Assembly: GCA_965230015.1 (NCBI GenBank)
Contig: CBDDKF010000003.1
Location: 248,001 to 312,000 of the forward strand
Direction of reading: 5' to 3'
Length of the DNA: 64,000 bases
Origin: JABSQH01 sp965230015
GTDB taxonomy: Bacteria > Actinomycetota > Acidimicrobiia > Acidimicrobiales > Ilumatobacteraceae
Of this stretch, positions 25,914 to 34,747 are shown in pieces. Within the stretch, counting starts at the first letter, position 1. Each line of letters opens with the position of its first letter. Under the pieces are notes generated by a model. It searched no databases. It was given only the letters and a program-made list of their open reading frames with translations, and had not been told where the DNA came from. The position numbers and the translations under genes were made by a program.

Positions 25914-27101
25914 TCACCATCGCGGGCCCTGTGGGTCGATGTCGAGCACCGCCTTGCCGATGGCTTCATGGGCGAGGGCGTCCGAGGCGGGGTGGTAGGC
26001 GGCGGCCCGCGAGTCGCGCAGTAGCCGGGCCAGCTCGTGGTCGCTGCGGATGGCACTGCCCCCGACCACTTCCATCGCCGTGTCCAGAACGGAGCGAACG
26101 ACCACGCTGGTGCGGTGCTTGGCGCCGAAGAGCTTCATCTCCCAGACGGGACCGTGGTCGACGCGATCGTCGCACCACTCGGCGGCGAGCATGTCGAGCG
26201 AGGCGGCGAGACCGTCGAGCGCCATCCACATGTCGGCGATCTGGTGCTGCAGCATCGGGTTGTGGGCGAGCGTCCGGCCGTCCATGGCGATCGCCGTCTT
26301 GGTCGACAGCGACTCGACGGCGAGTTCGAGCGCACGCTCGGCGATGCCGACGTACACGTTGCTGATGAGCATGAGTCCCCAGAAGAAGGCCGTTGCCGTC
26401 ACGGGTTCGTCGCCGTCACCGGCGGGGTGGGTGGCAACGATGCGGTCGGTTGGCACGAATACCGATTCGAACACGGTGTCATGGCTCTGCGAGGCGCGCA
26501 TCGCGATCGTGTCCCAGTTCTCGACGACGCGCACACCCGGATCGATGCGCCGGGCGAACCCGTGGACGACGATCGGTTCGTCGGGGTTCGACGAGTCCAT
26601 GGCGTGGAAGCCGAGCTGGTCCCAGACGGGACCCAGCGATCCGAAGTTCTTGCGACCGGTGATGCGGAACCCGCCGGGTACTGGTTCGGCGACGGTGGTC
26701 GACATCAGCGTCGACACGTCGTTGCCGGGCTCGGCGTGACCGGAGGCGAAGATTCGGCCTGCCAGGGCGTCGTCGAGCACGAAGTCGAGCGCGTCGATGC
26801 CGTTGCGGCGGAGATCGGCTGCGCCGCCGGTCCAGTACAGATGCATGCACGAGGCCAACGCCGCTGCGGGCGAGTGCTGGGCCAGGAGCCTTTGCCGCCG
26901 GGCTGTCTGGAACAGATCGAGGCCGCCGCCGCCCAGGTCGGCTGGCACGTTGGCGAGGTAGTGGCCGGCGTCGACGAGGCGGCGGTGCGTCTCGTCGAAG
27001 AACCGGTTCGCTGCGTCGTCGCCGCCGGCGAGGCGGCGGAGATCGAGGAGTAGGTCACGGTCGAGTTGGTGGGTCGGCGTGGGACTCTCGGTGATGGTCA
27101 T
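25914..27101 (-). CDS. Acyl-CoA dehydrogenase-family flavoprotein
   Basis: 395 aa. Whole-length acyl-CoA dehydrogenase fold: N-terminal helices (DETHRRLVDAGHYLANVPAD), beta domain (GGFRITGRKNFGSLGPVWDQ) and C-terminal helical domain (VVRSVLDTAMEVVGGSAIRS). The usual catalytic Glu position is not obvious. That, plus the lack of beta-oxidation neighbours, allows a monooxygenase-type role instead (as in DszC-like members). ATG 27101 is chosen from the family start; it follows the methyltransferase by 37 nt. Confidence 0.82.
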   Translation of the reverse strand: MTITESPTPTHQLDRDLLLDLRRLAGGDDAANRFFDETHRRLVDAGHYLANVPADLGGGGLDLFQTARRQRLLAQHSPAAALASCMHLYWTGGAADLRRNGIDALDFVLDDALAGRIFASGHAEPGNDVSTLMSTTVAEPVPGGFRITGRKNFGSLGPVWDQLGFHAMDSSNPDEPIVVHGFARRIDPGVRVVENWDTIAMRASQSHDTVFESVFVPTDRIVATHPAGDGDEPVTATAFFWGLMLISNVYVGIAERALELAVESLSTKTAIAMDGRTLAHNPMLQHQIADMWMALDGLAASLDMLAAEWCDDRVDHGPVWEMKLFGAKHRTSVVVRSVLDTAMEVVGGSAIRSDHELARLLRDSRAAAYHPASDALAHEAIGKAVLDIDPQGPRW

Positions 27102-27138
27102 GTGGTGATTTCCGTTTCTGTGATGGGTGTGTGGGAGA

Positions 27139-27819
27139 TCAGTTGGTCGCCACGCCGTAGATCGCTGTGTTGGCCGGAACGAAGCAAGACCGTCCGAACC
27201 GGCGGAGATGCAGATCGACCTGTGCGAAGCCGGCGTGCTCGACCTTCGAGGCGGTGTCGCGGCAGAGGTCGCAGCCTTCGTAGATCCAGCGCCACGGCCT
27301 GCGGAGGACATGTTGGAGCCAACGTCGTGGGCTCCAGGCCGGGGCGGCGACGTGTTCGACGAATCGGAACCGGCCACCGGGTCGCAGCACGCGCCGGATC
27401 TCGGCGAGTACTGCGTCGGGGTCGGTCACCGTGCACAGCACGAGCGAACACAGCACCTCGTCGACCGAGTCGTTCGGGAGCGACAGCTGCTGCGCGTCGT
27501 CGGCGAGGAGCTCGAGCGCGATCTCGCGCATCGCGGCGCGACGGAGCAGGCCGTCGTGCATCGCGCGGTTGGGTTCGATCGCAATCATGCGACTCCCGCC
27601 GGGGACGTAGTCGAAGTTGGCGCCGACGCCCGCGCCGATCTCGACGATCGTGCCTGGCGAGATGCCGCCGAAGGCGTGCTGCTTGTGACGTCGCGCGATG
27701 TAGTTGACGTAGCCGTCGAACGTGGTGAAGAACCAGGCGTTGAAGCGGCCGCGGTGCCCGTTGTCGAACGTCGCGGGGGACTCGGGTGTCGATCGTGCGG
27801 TCGGAGTGAGGGTCGTCAT
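27139..27819 (-). CDS. Class I SAM-dependent methyltransferase
   Basis: 226 aa. SAM motif I is IVEIGAGVGANFDYVP, motif II region MIAIEPNRAMHDGLL, motif IV SVDEVLCSLVLCTVTDP and the post-motif RRVLRPGGRFRFVEHV, as in UbiE/Methyltransf_11 enzymes. Two Cys near the C-terminus (YEGCDLCRDTA) are typical of a family also found in eukaryotes. Substrate unknown. Probably co-transcribed with the dehydrogenase and RidA genes. Confidence 0.85.
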   Translation of the reverse strand: MTTLTPTARSTPESPATFDNGHRGRFNAWFFTTFDGYVNYIARRHKQHAFGGISPGTIVEIGAGVGANFDYVPGGSRMIAIEPNRAMHDGLLRRAAMREIALELLADDAQQLSLPNDSVDEVLCSLVLCTVTDPDAVLAEIRRVLRPGGRFRFVEHVAAPAWSPRRWLQHVLRRPWRWIYEGCDLCRDTASKVEHAGFAQVDLHLRRFGRSCFVPANTAIYGVATN

Positions 27820-28033
27820 GGCGGGCGCTGCTTTCGGGCGATTTGGTCGGGTCGTTCGTCGCCGTGAACTCGGCGCGGATCGACGGACGCCACGATGACG
27901 AGCGCGTCGCTGAGGAGCTTGGAGAGCGACTGAGGGTTTGCTGTAGATGGGGGCGCGTGATGCGGGCACGCAGTTCGACCAACGCGATGGCGGAGTCGGT
28001 GCGCAGCGAGCGCCGTCGCTGGTGCGACCGGCG

Positions 28034-30436
28034 TCAGGAGAGGACGGTGACCGCGTGTTCCACGGCCCACATCGGGTCGTGGACCGCACCGCCGCTGATC
28101 CAACTCGCGACGAGATCCGGGTCGTTCCGATCCTCGACGGCCGATCGGGCCGTCTCGAGCTGTTCCGACTCGGCGCCGAATGTCGCCTTCACGTCGGGAC
28201 TCGACACAGCTCCGAGCAGCACCATCGCGGTCTCGTCGTCGCCAGCGCGAACGAGCAGCACGACGAGATTGCGCAACGCGGTCACCACGTGCGTTGTGCT
28301 GCGCACCCGTCGGTAGTGGGTCAGCACGGGCACGAACGCCGCAAGCGCCTCGGCGGGGTCGCCCGCGCGGCTACGGGCGGTGAGCGACGACAGCTCGGAC
28401 ACGCTGCGCACGAACGAGCTACCGACCGACGCAGCAAGCCGCATCGCGTCGTCGAATCGAGCGATCGCCGCATCGGCACGACCGAGCGCTGCCAGTGCGT
28501 CGGCTTCGATGTAGGCGATCCAGGCTGCTCCGGTCGGGCTAATCGGCCGGACCGGGCGATTCCCTTTCAGATGGTGCAGGCCCGACTCCGGATCGCCCGC
28601 GTAGACCAGGGTCATCGTTTCCCCAACGAGCGTGATCGCAGTGGTGAACGTGTCTTCGTCGCTGTCGACCGCGAGCGATCTGAGCCGCTCGAGGTGATGC
28701 TGAGCGGTGGCGAAGTTGCCGCTGTAGATGCCGAGGTTGGCGAGCGTGTCGTAGGCACTGACCAGCACGCGGCGGTCGGCGCTGGCGATCGCTCGCTCGG
28801 CGAACGTGTGCGCCAGTTCGTAGTCGCCACGGTTCGCCGCATCGGCGGCGCACGCAGCCGCGGCGGGAAACGACGCAGGATCGGCAGCGTCGGTCGAGGC
28901 CAACAGCTGTTCGGCCCAACGCACCGGTTCGGTCCACTGTCGCTCGTACGCAAAGTGCAGCAGCGCCGCAGTGAGCTCACCTGCTCGATCCTGGTCGTGT
29001 TCGATCGTCCACCGATGGGCAATCCGCATGTCGGCCACGAGATCCTCGAGGCGACGCGTGGCGATCGCTTCGTCGGGGGTACGCAACACCGCACCCATCT
29101 CGGATGCGACGTCGATGATCCTCCTGGCGTGCCGGGCGTCGTGGACGTCGGTTCGTCGCCGCGATGCATTCGCGCGGACCGTCTCCAGCAGCCGATAGGA
29201 GGTCGGCTGGTGCACGGTGTCGACCACGGCCAGCGACTGGTCGACGATGCTCGCCAGCGCACCGCTCGTGAGTTCGATCGTGTCGATCTGCGCGACGGCA
29301 GCGATGTCGGCGGCGATCGCCGGGCCCGCGAACGCGGACAGACACGTGAGCACTTCGCGTTCGCGCTCGTCGAGCAGCTCCTCTGACCATCCGATTAGTT
29401 CGCTAATGGTGCGATGGCGGTCGTCCGCGCTCCGATCGGTGGTGCGCAGGAGGTCGAGACGGTGTCGAAGCAGTTCGACGAGCTCGTCGAGCGCAAGTGT
29501 CGGCAAGCGTGCGGCCGCCATCTCGATCGCCAGCGGCAGGCGGTCGAGCCGGTCGAGCAGTTCGGTGACCGCCGCTCCGGATTCCGGTGGCAGCTCGAAC
29601 TCGGGGTGCGCGGCCCGTGCCCGCGTGAGCAAGAGCTGGCGGGCCGTTTCGAGGCGCAACGGCCCGACCGGCCACACGCGCTCGGCTCCCACCCCGAGGC
29701 GCTCGCGACTGGTCGCGAGCAGGCGGACTCGACCGTGCTCGTCGGAGATCGCGCCGGCGAGTCGCGCCGCTTCGTCGATCACGTGCTCGCAGTTGTCGAG
29801 CACCAGCAGCGCATCGAGATCGGCGATCGCCGCGATGAGGTCGGTCTCGGATTCCCCCGCATCCTCGAGGCCGGCGTCGCGACGCAGCACGTGCATGATC
29901 GCACGAGGATCGCGGACCGATGCCAGCCGGACGTTCAACACGCCGTCGGCGTGGAGGTCTCGCCGTCGTGCGCCGATGTCGCGAGCGAGAGATGTCTTGC
30001 CGACCCCGCCGGGCCCTACGAGCGTGACGAGCGGCTGGTCGTCCAGCAGTCGATCGACCGCAGCGATGTCGTCGTCGCGGCCGAACAGCGAGGTGGCCGT
30101 TCGTCGCCTCGTCCGACTTGACGTCGGAGGTGTCTCGTCGATCTGCGCGACGAAGCGATAGCCGCGACTACGGAAGTTCTTGATGGTCTCCTGACGTGTG
30201 CCGTCGTCGCCCACGACGCGACGGATCTCCTTGATCCTCGTCGTGAGCGCCGACTCGGACACGAACTGGTCGCCCCATACCTCGTCGAGCAGCTCGTGCT
30301 TCGACACCACCCGATCGCGGTGCGCCACCAGATAGGCGAGCAGATCGAAGGCCTGCGGCTCGAGGTGACGTGTCTCACCGTCGTACTCGACCGAGCGGGC
30401 CGACAGATCGACGACGCTGCGACCGAACCGAATCAC
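28034..30436 (-). CDS. AfsR/SARP-like regulator: winged helix, NB-ARC ATPase, TPR-like repeats
   Basis: 800 aa. An OmpR-type DNA-binding domain lies at 1-95 (EPQAFDLLAYLVAHRDRVVS, then IKEIRRVVGDD and SRGYRFVAQI). The NTPase starts with FGRDDDIAAVDRLL and a P-loop GPGGVGKTSLA (about 138), with Walker B LDALLVLDNCEH and LLATSRERLG. The rest is helical repeats. Such proteins switch on metabolic genes when a ligand releases the ATPase. GTG 30436 with GGAG just upstream. Likely controls the divergent secreted-protein/PhyH pair or the methyltransferase group. Confidence 0.85.
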   Translation of the reverse strand: MIRFGRSVVDLSARSVEYDGETRHLEPQAFDLLAYLVAHRDRVVSKHELLDEVWGDQFVSESALTTRIKEIRRVVGDDGTRQETIKNFRSRGYRFVAQIDETPPTSSRTRRRTATSLFGRDDDIAAVDRLLDDQPLVTLVGPGGVGKTSLARDIGARRRDLHADGVLNVRLASVRDPRAIMHVLRRDAGLEDAGESETDLIAAIADLDALLVLDNCEHVIDEAARLAGAISDEHGRVRLLATSRERLGVGAERVWPVGPLRLETARQLLLTRARAAHPEFELPPESGAAVTELLDRLDRLPLAIEMAAARLPTLALDELVELLRHRLDLLRTTDRSADDRHRTISELIGWSEELLDEREREVLTCLSAFAGPAIAADIAAVAQIDTIELTSGALASIVDQSLAVVDTVHQPTSYRLLETVRANASRRRTDVHDARHARRIIDVASEMGAVLRTPDEAIATRRLEDLVADMRIAHRWTIEHDQDRAGELTAALLHFAYERQWTEPVRWAEQLLASTDAADPASFPAAAACAADAANRGDYELAHTFAERAIASADRRVLVSAYDTLANLGIYSGNFATAQHHLERLRSLAVDSDEDTFTTAITLVGETMTLVYAGDPESGLHHLKGNRPVRPISPTGAAWIAYIEADALAALGRADAAIARFDDAMRLAASVGSSFVRSVSELSSLTARSRAGDPAEALAAFVPVLTHYRRVRSTTHVVTALRNLVVLLVRAGDDETAMVLLGAVSSPDVKATFGAESEQLETARSAVEDRNDPDLVASWISGGAVHDPMWAVEHAVTVLS

Positions 30437-30636
30437 CGCTCCATTGTGATCGCTCGGGGAACGCGTCGCACGCGAAGTTCACAGCGCGGCCCGTCGCGCC
30501 CGATCCTCACGCCGTACTCAGTCGATCCCCAAGCTCTTCAGCCACGGGATCTTCACCATGGCGCTCGCTCGGCACACGTCGCAGCACGCATACACCACCC
30601 GGATCGTGCCAACGATCCCGACATGAGGAGAACACC

Positions 30637-31230
30637 ATGAGCATCCGCACATTCGCAGTCGCCGCCGTTGCGGCCGGCGTCACCGCAGCGGCCGCGGTCG
30701 GCATCGGGGCAGCGTTGGCTGCCTCGGACGGCGACAACGAGGGAGCATCGCAGCCGGTCACGTTCGAAGTAGTCGAGAACGGCACCCGCTTCGCGTTCGA
30801 CGAAGCACCTGTCTTCGATGATGGCATGCCCGGATACGGCAACCCCTTCGTCACCGAGGGCTACATCTACGAGGCCGGCACCCTCGCCGACGGAGGCGGG
30901 GTGAACCCCGACGGGAGTCCCACTCACCCCGACGCCGTCATCGGCACCTGGATCTGCGAGGGGACGCTGATCGGCGACGGCGCCCGAACCGAGAGCGGGC
31001 CCTGGGTGGTGTCGACCCAAGTGTTCGACTTCGTCGACTTCGACGGCGACGACGCCGTCATCACGAACGGCGTCGAGATTCCCGCAGTCGGCGAAGAGGT
31101 CCAGCGAGCAATTGTCGGAGGCACCGGCGAACACGTCGGCGCCTCGGGTGTGCAGCGCCAGGTGTTGGAGGGATTCAACGACAGCGCCGGAGTGAACCTC
31201 TCGGTGACGTTCGAGCCGGCTGCGGCCTGA
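30637..31230 (+). CDS. Secreted AOC/dirigent-barrel-like protein
   Basis: 197 aa with a signal peptide (AVAAVAAGVTAAAAVGIGAA). The mature part resembles allene-oxide-cyclase/dirigent barrels: HPDAVIGTWICEGTLIGDG, TQVFDFVDFDG and above all AIVGGTGEHVGASGVQRQ. Such barrels bind or guide small hydrophobic intermediates. ATG 30637 has GAGGAG 7 nt upstream. The PhyH oxygenase starts 2 nt after its stop, so the pair is an operon. Confidence 0.75.
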   Translation: MSIRTFAVAAVAAGVTAAAAVGIGAALAASDGDNEGASQPVTFEVVENGTRFAFDEAPVFDDGMPGYGNPFVTEGYIYEAGTLADGGGVNPDGSPTHPDAVIGTWICEGTLIGDGARTESGPWVVSTQVFDFVDFDGDDAVITNGVEIPAVGEEVQRAIVGGTGEHVGASGVQRQVLEGFNDSAGVNLSVTFEPAAA

Positions 31231-31232
31231 CG

Positions 31233-32099
31233 ATGTCGACGTCGACCACACCTGTCGCAGTCCCCACGTTGCGAAACACGGCCACCGTCGACGAGATCAA
31301 TTCGGTGATCGACGAGTTCGGCGCGGTCATCGTGTCCGACCTCGTCGACGCCGACCTGGTCGCTCGACTGCGCAATGACATTGCACCGTGGGTCGCGCGC
31401 ACCCCCGCAGGAAGCCGCAGCGACGACCCCGAGTGGCAAGAGTTCCACGGGTCGCGAACCGTCAGGTTCAACGGCCTCGCCGCAAAGACGTCGGCGTTCG
31501 TCGACGTCTGCCTCGACGCCACGATCCTCGGTGTCGCCGATCGGCGGCTGATCCCCGACGGCGGCTCGACCCAGATCAGCGGCACCCAGATCATCTCGAT
31601 CGGCCCAGGAGAAGACGCCCAGTACCTGCATCGCGACCAATCGTTGTGGCCATGGTTCAACCGAGACCTCCCCGACGGCCCCGAGGTGACCGTGCTGGCG
31701 ATGCTCGCCCTTTCGGACACAACCGAAGCAAACGGGGCCACACGAATCGTGCCCTATAGCCACCGGCGCGCCGACAGCCCGGAACTGTTCGACCCGGCGG
31801 GCTCGATCCCCGCCGAGATGTCGGCCGGATCAATCCTCTTCTTCAGTGGGAAGACCGTCCACGGCGGCGGCGCCAACACAACCGTCGACACATGGCGCAC
31901 CTGCCTGCACGTGGGCTACATGCTCGGTTGGCTCCGATCCGAAGAAGCGCACGCGCTGGCGCTCACGCCGGAGATCGCCGCCGGGTTCCCGCGCCGAGCC
32001 CAGGAGCTGCTCGGTTTCGCCGAGTACAACCCCGCACCCCACGAAGGCGGTCGACTCTGGCTCGTCGACTCTGAGGACCCCGCCCTGATCCTCGACTGA
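31233..32099 (+). CDS. Phytanoyl-CoA dioxygenase (PhyH)-family Fe(II)/2OG oxygenase
   Basis: 288 aa. The iron ligands are H133 and D135 (QYLHRDQS) and H210 (SGKTVHGGGAN), with an Arg for 2-oxoglutarate nearby (WRTCLH). It hydroxylates an unknown substrate. Its tight link to a secreted barrel protein may mean both act on one pathway, although this enzyme itself has no export signal. Confidence 0.85.
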   Translation: MSTSTTPVAVPTLRNTATVDEINSVIDEFGAVIVSDLVDADLVARLRNDIAPWVARTPAGSRSDDPEWQEFHGSRTVRFNGLAAKTSAFVDVCLDATILGVADRRLIPDGGSTQISGTQIISIGPGEDAQYLHRDQSLWPWFNRDLPDGPEVTVLAMLALSDTTEANGATRIVPYSHRRADSPELFDPAGSIPAEMSAGSILFFSGKTVHGGGANTTVDTWRTCLHVGYMLGWLRSEEAHALALTPEIAAGFPRRAQELLGFAEYNPAPHEGGRLWLVDSEDPALILD

Positions 32100-32247
32100 G
32101 AACGCGCTCCAACGGTCCGCCTCGGACGATTGCTCGGAGGGTGCCAGCGCAAGGGCTGTCCACGGCGATGAGGATCTGCGGGCGCCGATCAGAGCCGACG
32201 AACGGTGTGCAGTCTGCGGCTCCCCCGTGCTGCCCGCCACAGGGTGT

Positions 32248-32595
32248 TCAGCCGGGGAGCTTGAACACCGAGACGAGCATGGCGCCGCCCTCGGAGCGGA
32301 ACTCTTCATGGTTGGTACCCGCCTGTGCGCCGTAAGCGTGACCCGCCTGCATCGCGACGCCGTTCGAGACGAGGTCGCCCTCCAGCACGTAGGTGAACTC
32401 CGCCTCGGTGTGGTGGTGTGCCCCACCGACGTAGCCCGGGTCGAACTTGAACAGTGCGATGACCTTGCCGTCGGCCGCGGCGAGCATCTTCATCGCCACT
32501 CCCTCGCCCATCGGTTGCCACTCGATGGCGTTGGCGTCAGCGAACGCCCACCCCGCCAGGTCGAAGCTCGTGCCGGTCGTCGTCGTGTCAGCCAT
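32248..32595 (-). CDS. Cupin-domain protein
   Basis: 115 aa single cupin (ChrR-like). Metal-ligand motif GGAHHHTEAEFTYVLEGDL; the second motif is AGHAYGAQAGTNHEEFRSE. Could be a dioxygenase, isomerase or sensor. It sits just left of the IS element, whose end lies 69 nt from its start, so its native upstream region may have been displaced. Confidence 0.8.
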   Translation of the reverse strand: MADTTTTGTSFDLAGWAFADANAIEWQPMGEGVAMKMLAAADGKVIALFKFDPGYVGGAHHHTEAEFTYVLEGDLVSNGVAMQAGHAYGAQAGTNHEEFRSEGGAMLVSVFKLPG

Positions 32596-32663
32596 CTCGA
32601 GAGTCTTCCACGCTCCTCGACCGTCGCTGTGCGTGGGCCGACGCGCTCCACTCGCGCCGGCTT

Positions 32664-34124
32664 TGTGTCAGCACATATCGCGCTCTTCTGTCGTGTCCGT
32701 GGGTGAGTTGAGGGCCTATCCGCGGGTGCACCCCGCCTGATTCCTAGGTTTCGCGCTGTCGAAGGCTCGAAACGAACAGGAAGGCAGACGGGGTGCTGAA
32801 CACCAAGGTATGGGAGCGGGCGTGCGGGTTGGCGCGCACGGTCGTGGAGGGGGTCCGCGTCGATGACACCGACGGCTCGATCGTGGTGTCGGTGCGCCCC
32901 AACGCCAAGGCTCGAAGCCGCTGTGGCCGCTGTCATCGTCGAGCGCCTCGATACGACCACGGCGACGGTCGCCGCCGGTGGCGGGCATTGGATGCGGGCA
33001 CGACGAAGGTGTTCATCGAGGCCGACGCGCCACGGGTTCGCTGTCGCACGCACGGTCCGACGGTGGTGGCGGTGCCGTGGGCTCGTCATGGTGTCGGCCA
33101 CACCCGCGACTTCGACGACCTGGCGGCGTGGCTGGCGGTGCGCACCTCGAAGTCTGCGACGTGTGAGTTGTTGCGGGTGGCGTGGCGCACCGTTGGTGCG
33201 ATCGTCACCCGAGTCAACAATGACGTCGAGCAACGTGTCGATCGGCTCGCAGGGTTGTGCCGGATCGGGATCGATGAGATCTCATACAAACGCGGGCACC
33301 GCTACCTGATCGTCGTGGTCGATCACGACACCGGGCATCTGGTGTGGGCCGGCCCGGGTCGCACCGACGCCGACTTGGAGGTGTTCTTCGATGAGCTCGG
33401 CGACGAACGCGCCGCCGAGTTGACCCACGTATCGGCTGATATGGCGGGCTGGATCGCCCGGGTCGTCGCGAAACGCGCCCCGAATGCGCAGCGGTGTGCG
33501 GATCCGTTCCATGTCGTCGCGTGGGCGATCGAAGCGCTCGATGTCGAACGCCGCCGAGCCTGGAACCAGGCATCCGGGCGCAGCAAGATCCCCAACACCA
33601 CCTCCCAGCGGGGACGAGCGACAGGCACGTCGCTCGGCATCGCACGAGCGCGCTACGCGCTCTGGAAGAACCCCGGTGATCTCACCGAGAACCAGCGCGC
33701 CCAGCTCGACTGGATCGCCAAGATCGACCCCCGACTCCACCGCGCCTACCTGCTCAAAGAAGGACTGCGCTTCGTTTTCGCCGCCAAGGGCGACGCCGGC
33801 AAACACGCCCTCGACCGGTGGCTGTCATGGGCCCGGCGGTCGCGCATGCCGGCCTTCGTCGACCTCGCTCGCAAGATCGTGAAACACCGCGAGGCGATCG
33901 ATCACGCCCTCGACTCGCGGCTGTCCAATGCACTGATCGAGTCCACCAACACCAAGATCCGACTCCTCACCCGGATCGCGTTCGGCTTCCACGGACCCGA
34001 ACCCCTCATCGCCCTCGCACTGCTCGCGCTCGGCAGCCACCCGCCTGCCCTACCAGGCCGAACCTGACCCACAGATCCAGCAGAAGAGCGACATATCGGT
34101 GGCGCAGCGATATGTGCTGACACA
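32664..34124 (+). mobile_element. ISL3-family insertion sequence, complete
   Basis: 1461 bp bounded by the perfect 18-nt inverted repeat TGTGTCAGCACATATCGC (32664-32681) and its complement (34107-34124). Subterminal sequences also match in part (GCTCTTCTG near both ends). One intact transposase fills the inside. The 8-bp flanks differ (GCCGGCTT and GATCGGCG), so the 8-bp target duplication usual for ISL3 is not seen. Confidence 0.9.
32793..34067 (+). CDS. ISL3-family transposase
   Basis: 424 aa, full length and uninterrupted. An N-terminal zinc-binding region (SRCGRCHRRAPRYDHG and CRTHGP) and helix-turn-helix precede the DDE domain: IGIDEISYKRGHRYLIVVVD, the second Asp in CADPFHVVAWAIEAL, and Glu in NALIESTNTKIRLLTRIAFG. 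The GTG start has an AGGAAGG site upstream. Should be active. Confidence 0.93.
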   Translation: MLNTKVWERACGLARTVVEGVRVDDTDGSIVVSVRPNAKARSRCGRCHRRAPRYDHGDGRRRWRALDAGTTKVFIEADAPRVRCRTHGPTVVAVPWARHGVGHTRDFDDLAAWLAVRTSKSATCELLRVAWRTVGAIVTRVNNDVEQRVDRLAGLCRIGIDEISYKRGHRYLIVVVDHDTGHLVWAGPGRTDADLEVFFDELGDERAAELTHVSADMAGWIARVVAKRAPNAQRCADPFHVVAWAIEALDVERRRAWNQASGRSKIPNTTSQRGRATGTSLGIARARYALWKNPGDLTENQRAQLDWIAKIDPRLHRAYLLKEGLRFVFAAKGDAGKHALDRWLSWARRSRMPAFVDLARKIVKHREAIDHALDSRLSNALIESTNTKIRLLTRIAFGFHGPEPLIALALLALGSHPPALPGRT

Positions 34125-34142
34125 GATCGGCGGGTGTCGTGA

Positions 34143-34685
34143 TCACCGGGCGCGGTCGAGCGCGTCGACGAGCTGGTCGACGCTCGGGCGGTCGGCGGGT
34201 CCGGTTCCCCAAAACCCCCACGCCAATCGCCCGGCTGCGTCGATCACGAAGTCGCCGCCGAGCTGTCGGGTGTCCTCCGTCGGTCGGCGCAGACCCGACA
34301 GCCCGTCCTCGCGCACGATCTCGAGGTACCGCCGCGCCGAGTCCAACCCCCAGATGCGGTGCACCGACCCGCGGCCGAGCCCGTAGGCGCGATAGGCCTG
34401 ACGGTCGCGATCGATCAGCACCGGGAAGGGCAATCCGTGGCGATCCTGATACTCGCTCAGGTGGTCGTCGGTGGTGAACGTCACCAACACGACCGCGGTG
34501 TCGTCGCCCAGATCGGTCAGCCGCTCGCCCACGGCGACGGCGTGTGCCGCGCACGGCAGTCAATGGATGTGGCGATGAAAGATCACCAGCACCGGCGACC
34601 CGAGCTGATCGTCCAAGCGCCACGTTGCGCCGTCGAGCGTCGGCAGCGCAATCGGCGGCGCCGGGTCGCCAATCGCAGGTCGAAT
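34143..34685 (-). CDS. Candidate selenoprotein: redoxin (AhpC/TSA-like) with UxxC motif
   Basis: 180 aa if TGA at 34562-34560 is read as selenocysteine. Before it the frame reads GDPAPPIALPTLDGATWRLD, then GSPVLVIFHRHIH. After it the frame continues LPCAAHAVAVGERLTDLGDD, then LPFPVLIDRDRQAYRAYGLG and PTEDTRQLGGDFVIDAAGRL. The TGA falls exactly where Cys of the CxxC active site is expected (U42-L-P-C45). Thiol peroxidase or disulfide reductase is inferred. No ATG/GTG/TTG is available upstream in this frame. ATT 34685 lies 6 nt after TACGAT (34697-34692). A shorter reading from GTG 34532 would lack the active site. The alternative is a nonsense-mutated gene. Confidence 0.6.
34527..34547 (-). 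promoter_or_regulatory. Possible SECIS-like hairpin after the TGA
   Basis: Minus strand, 13-33 nt after the TGA: GCACACG, 7-nt loop CCGTCGC, CGTGGGC, with six of seven pairs and one A-G mismatch. The apical loop is 20 nt from the TGA, within the range of bacterial SECIS elements. The fit is by eye only. Confidence 0.3.
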
Positions 34686-34747
34686 GACGACATCGTAGAA
34701 ATCGCCGTCGTCGACTTGGCGGGCGTCTCGGCCGTACCGTGGCCGTT

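Noticed and set aside
32656..34132. 8-bp target duplication of the IS element
   Set aside because: The flanks GCCGGCTT and GATCGGCG do not match, even when the ends are shifted by a few bases.
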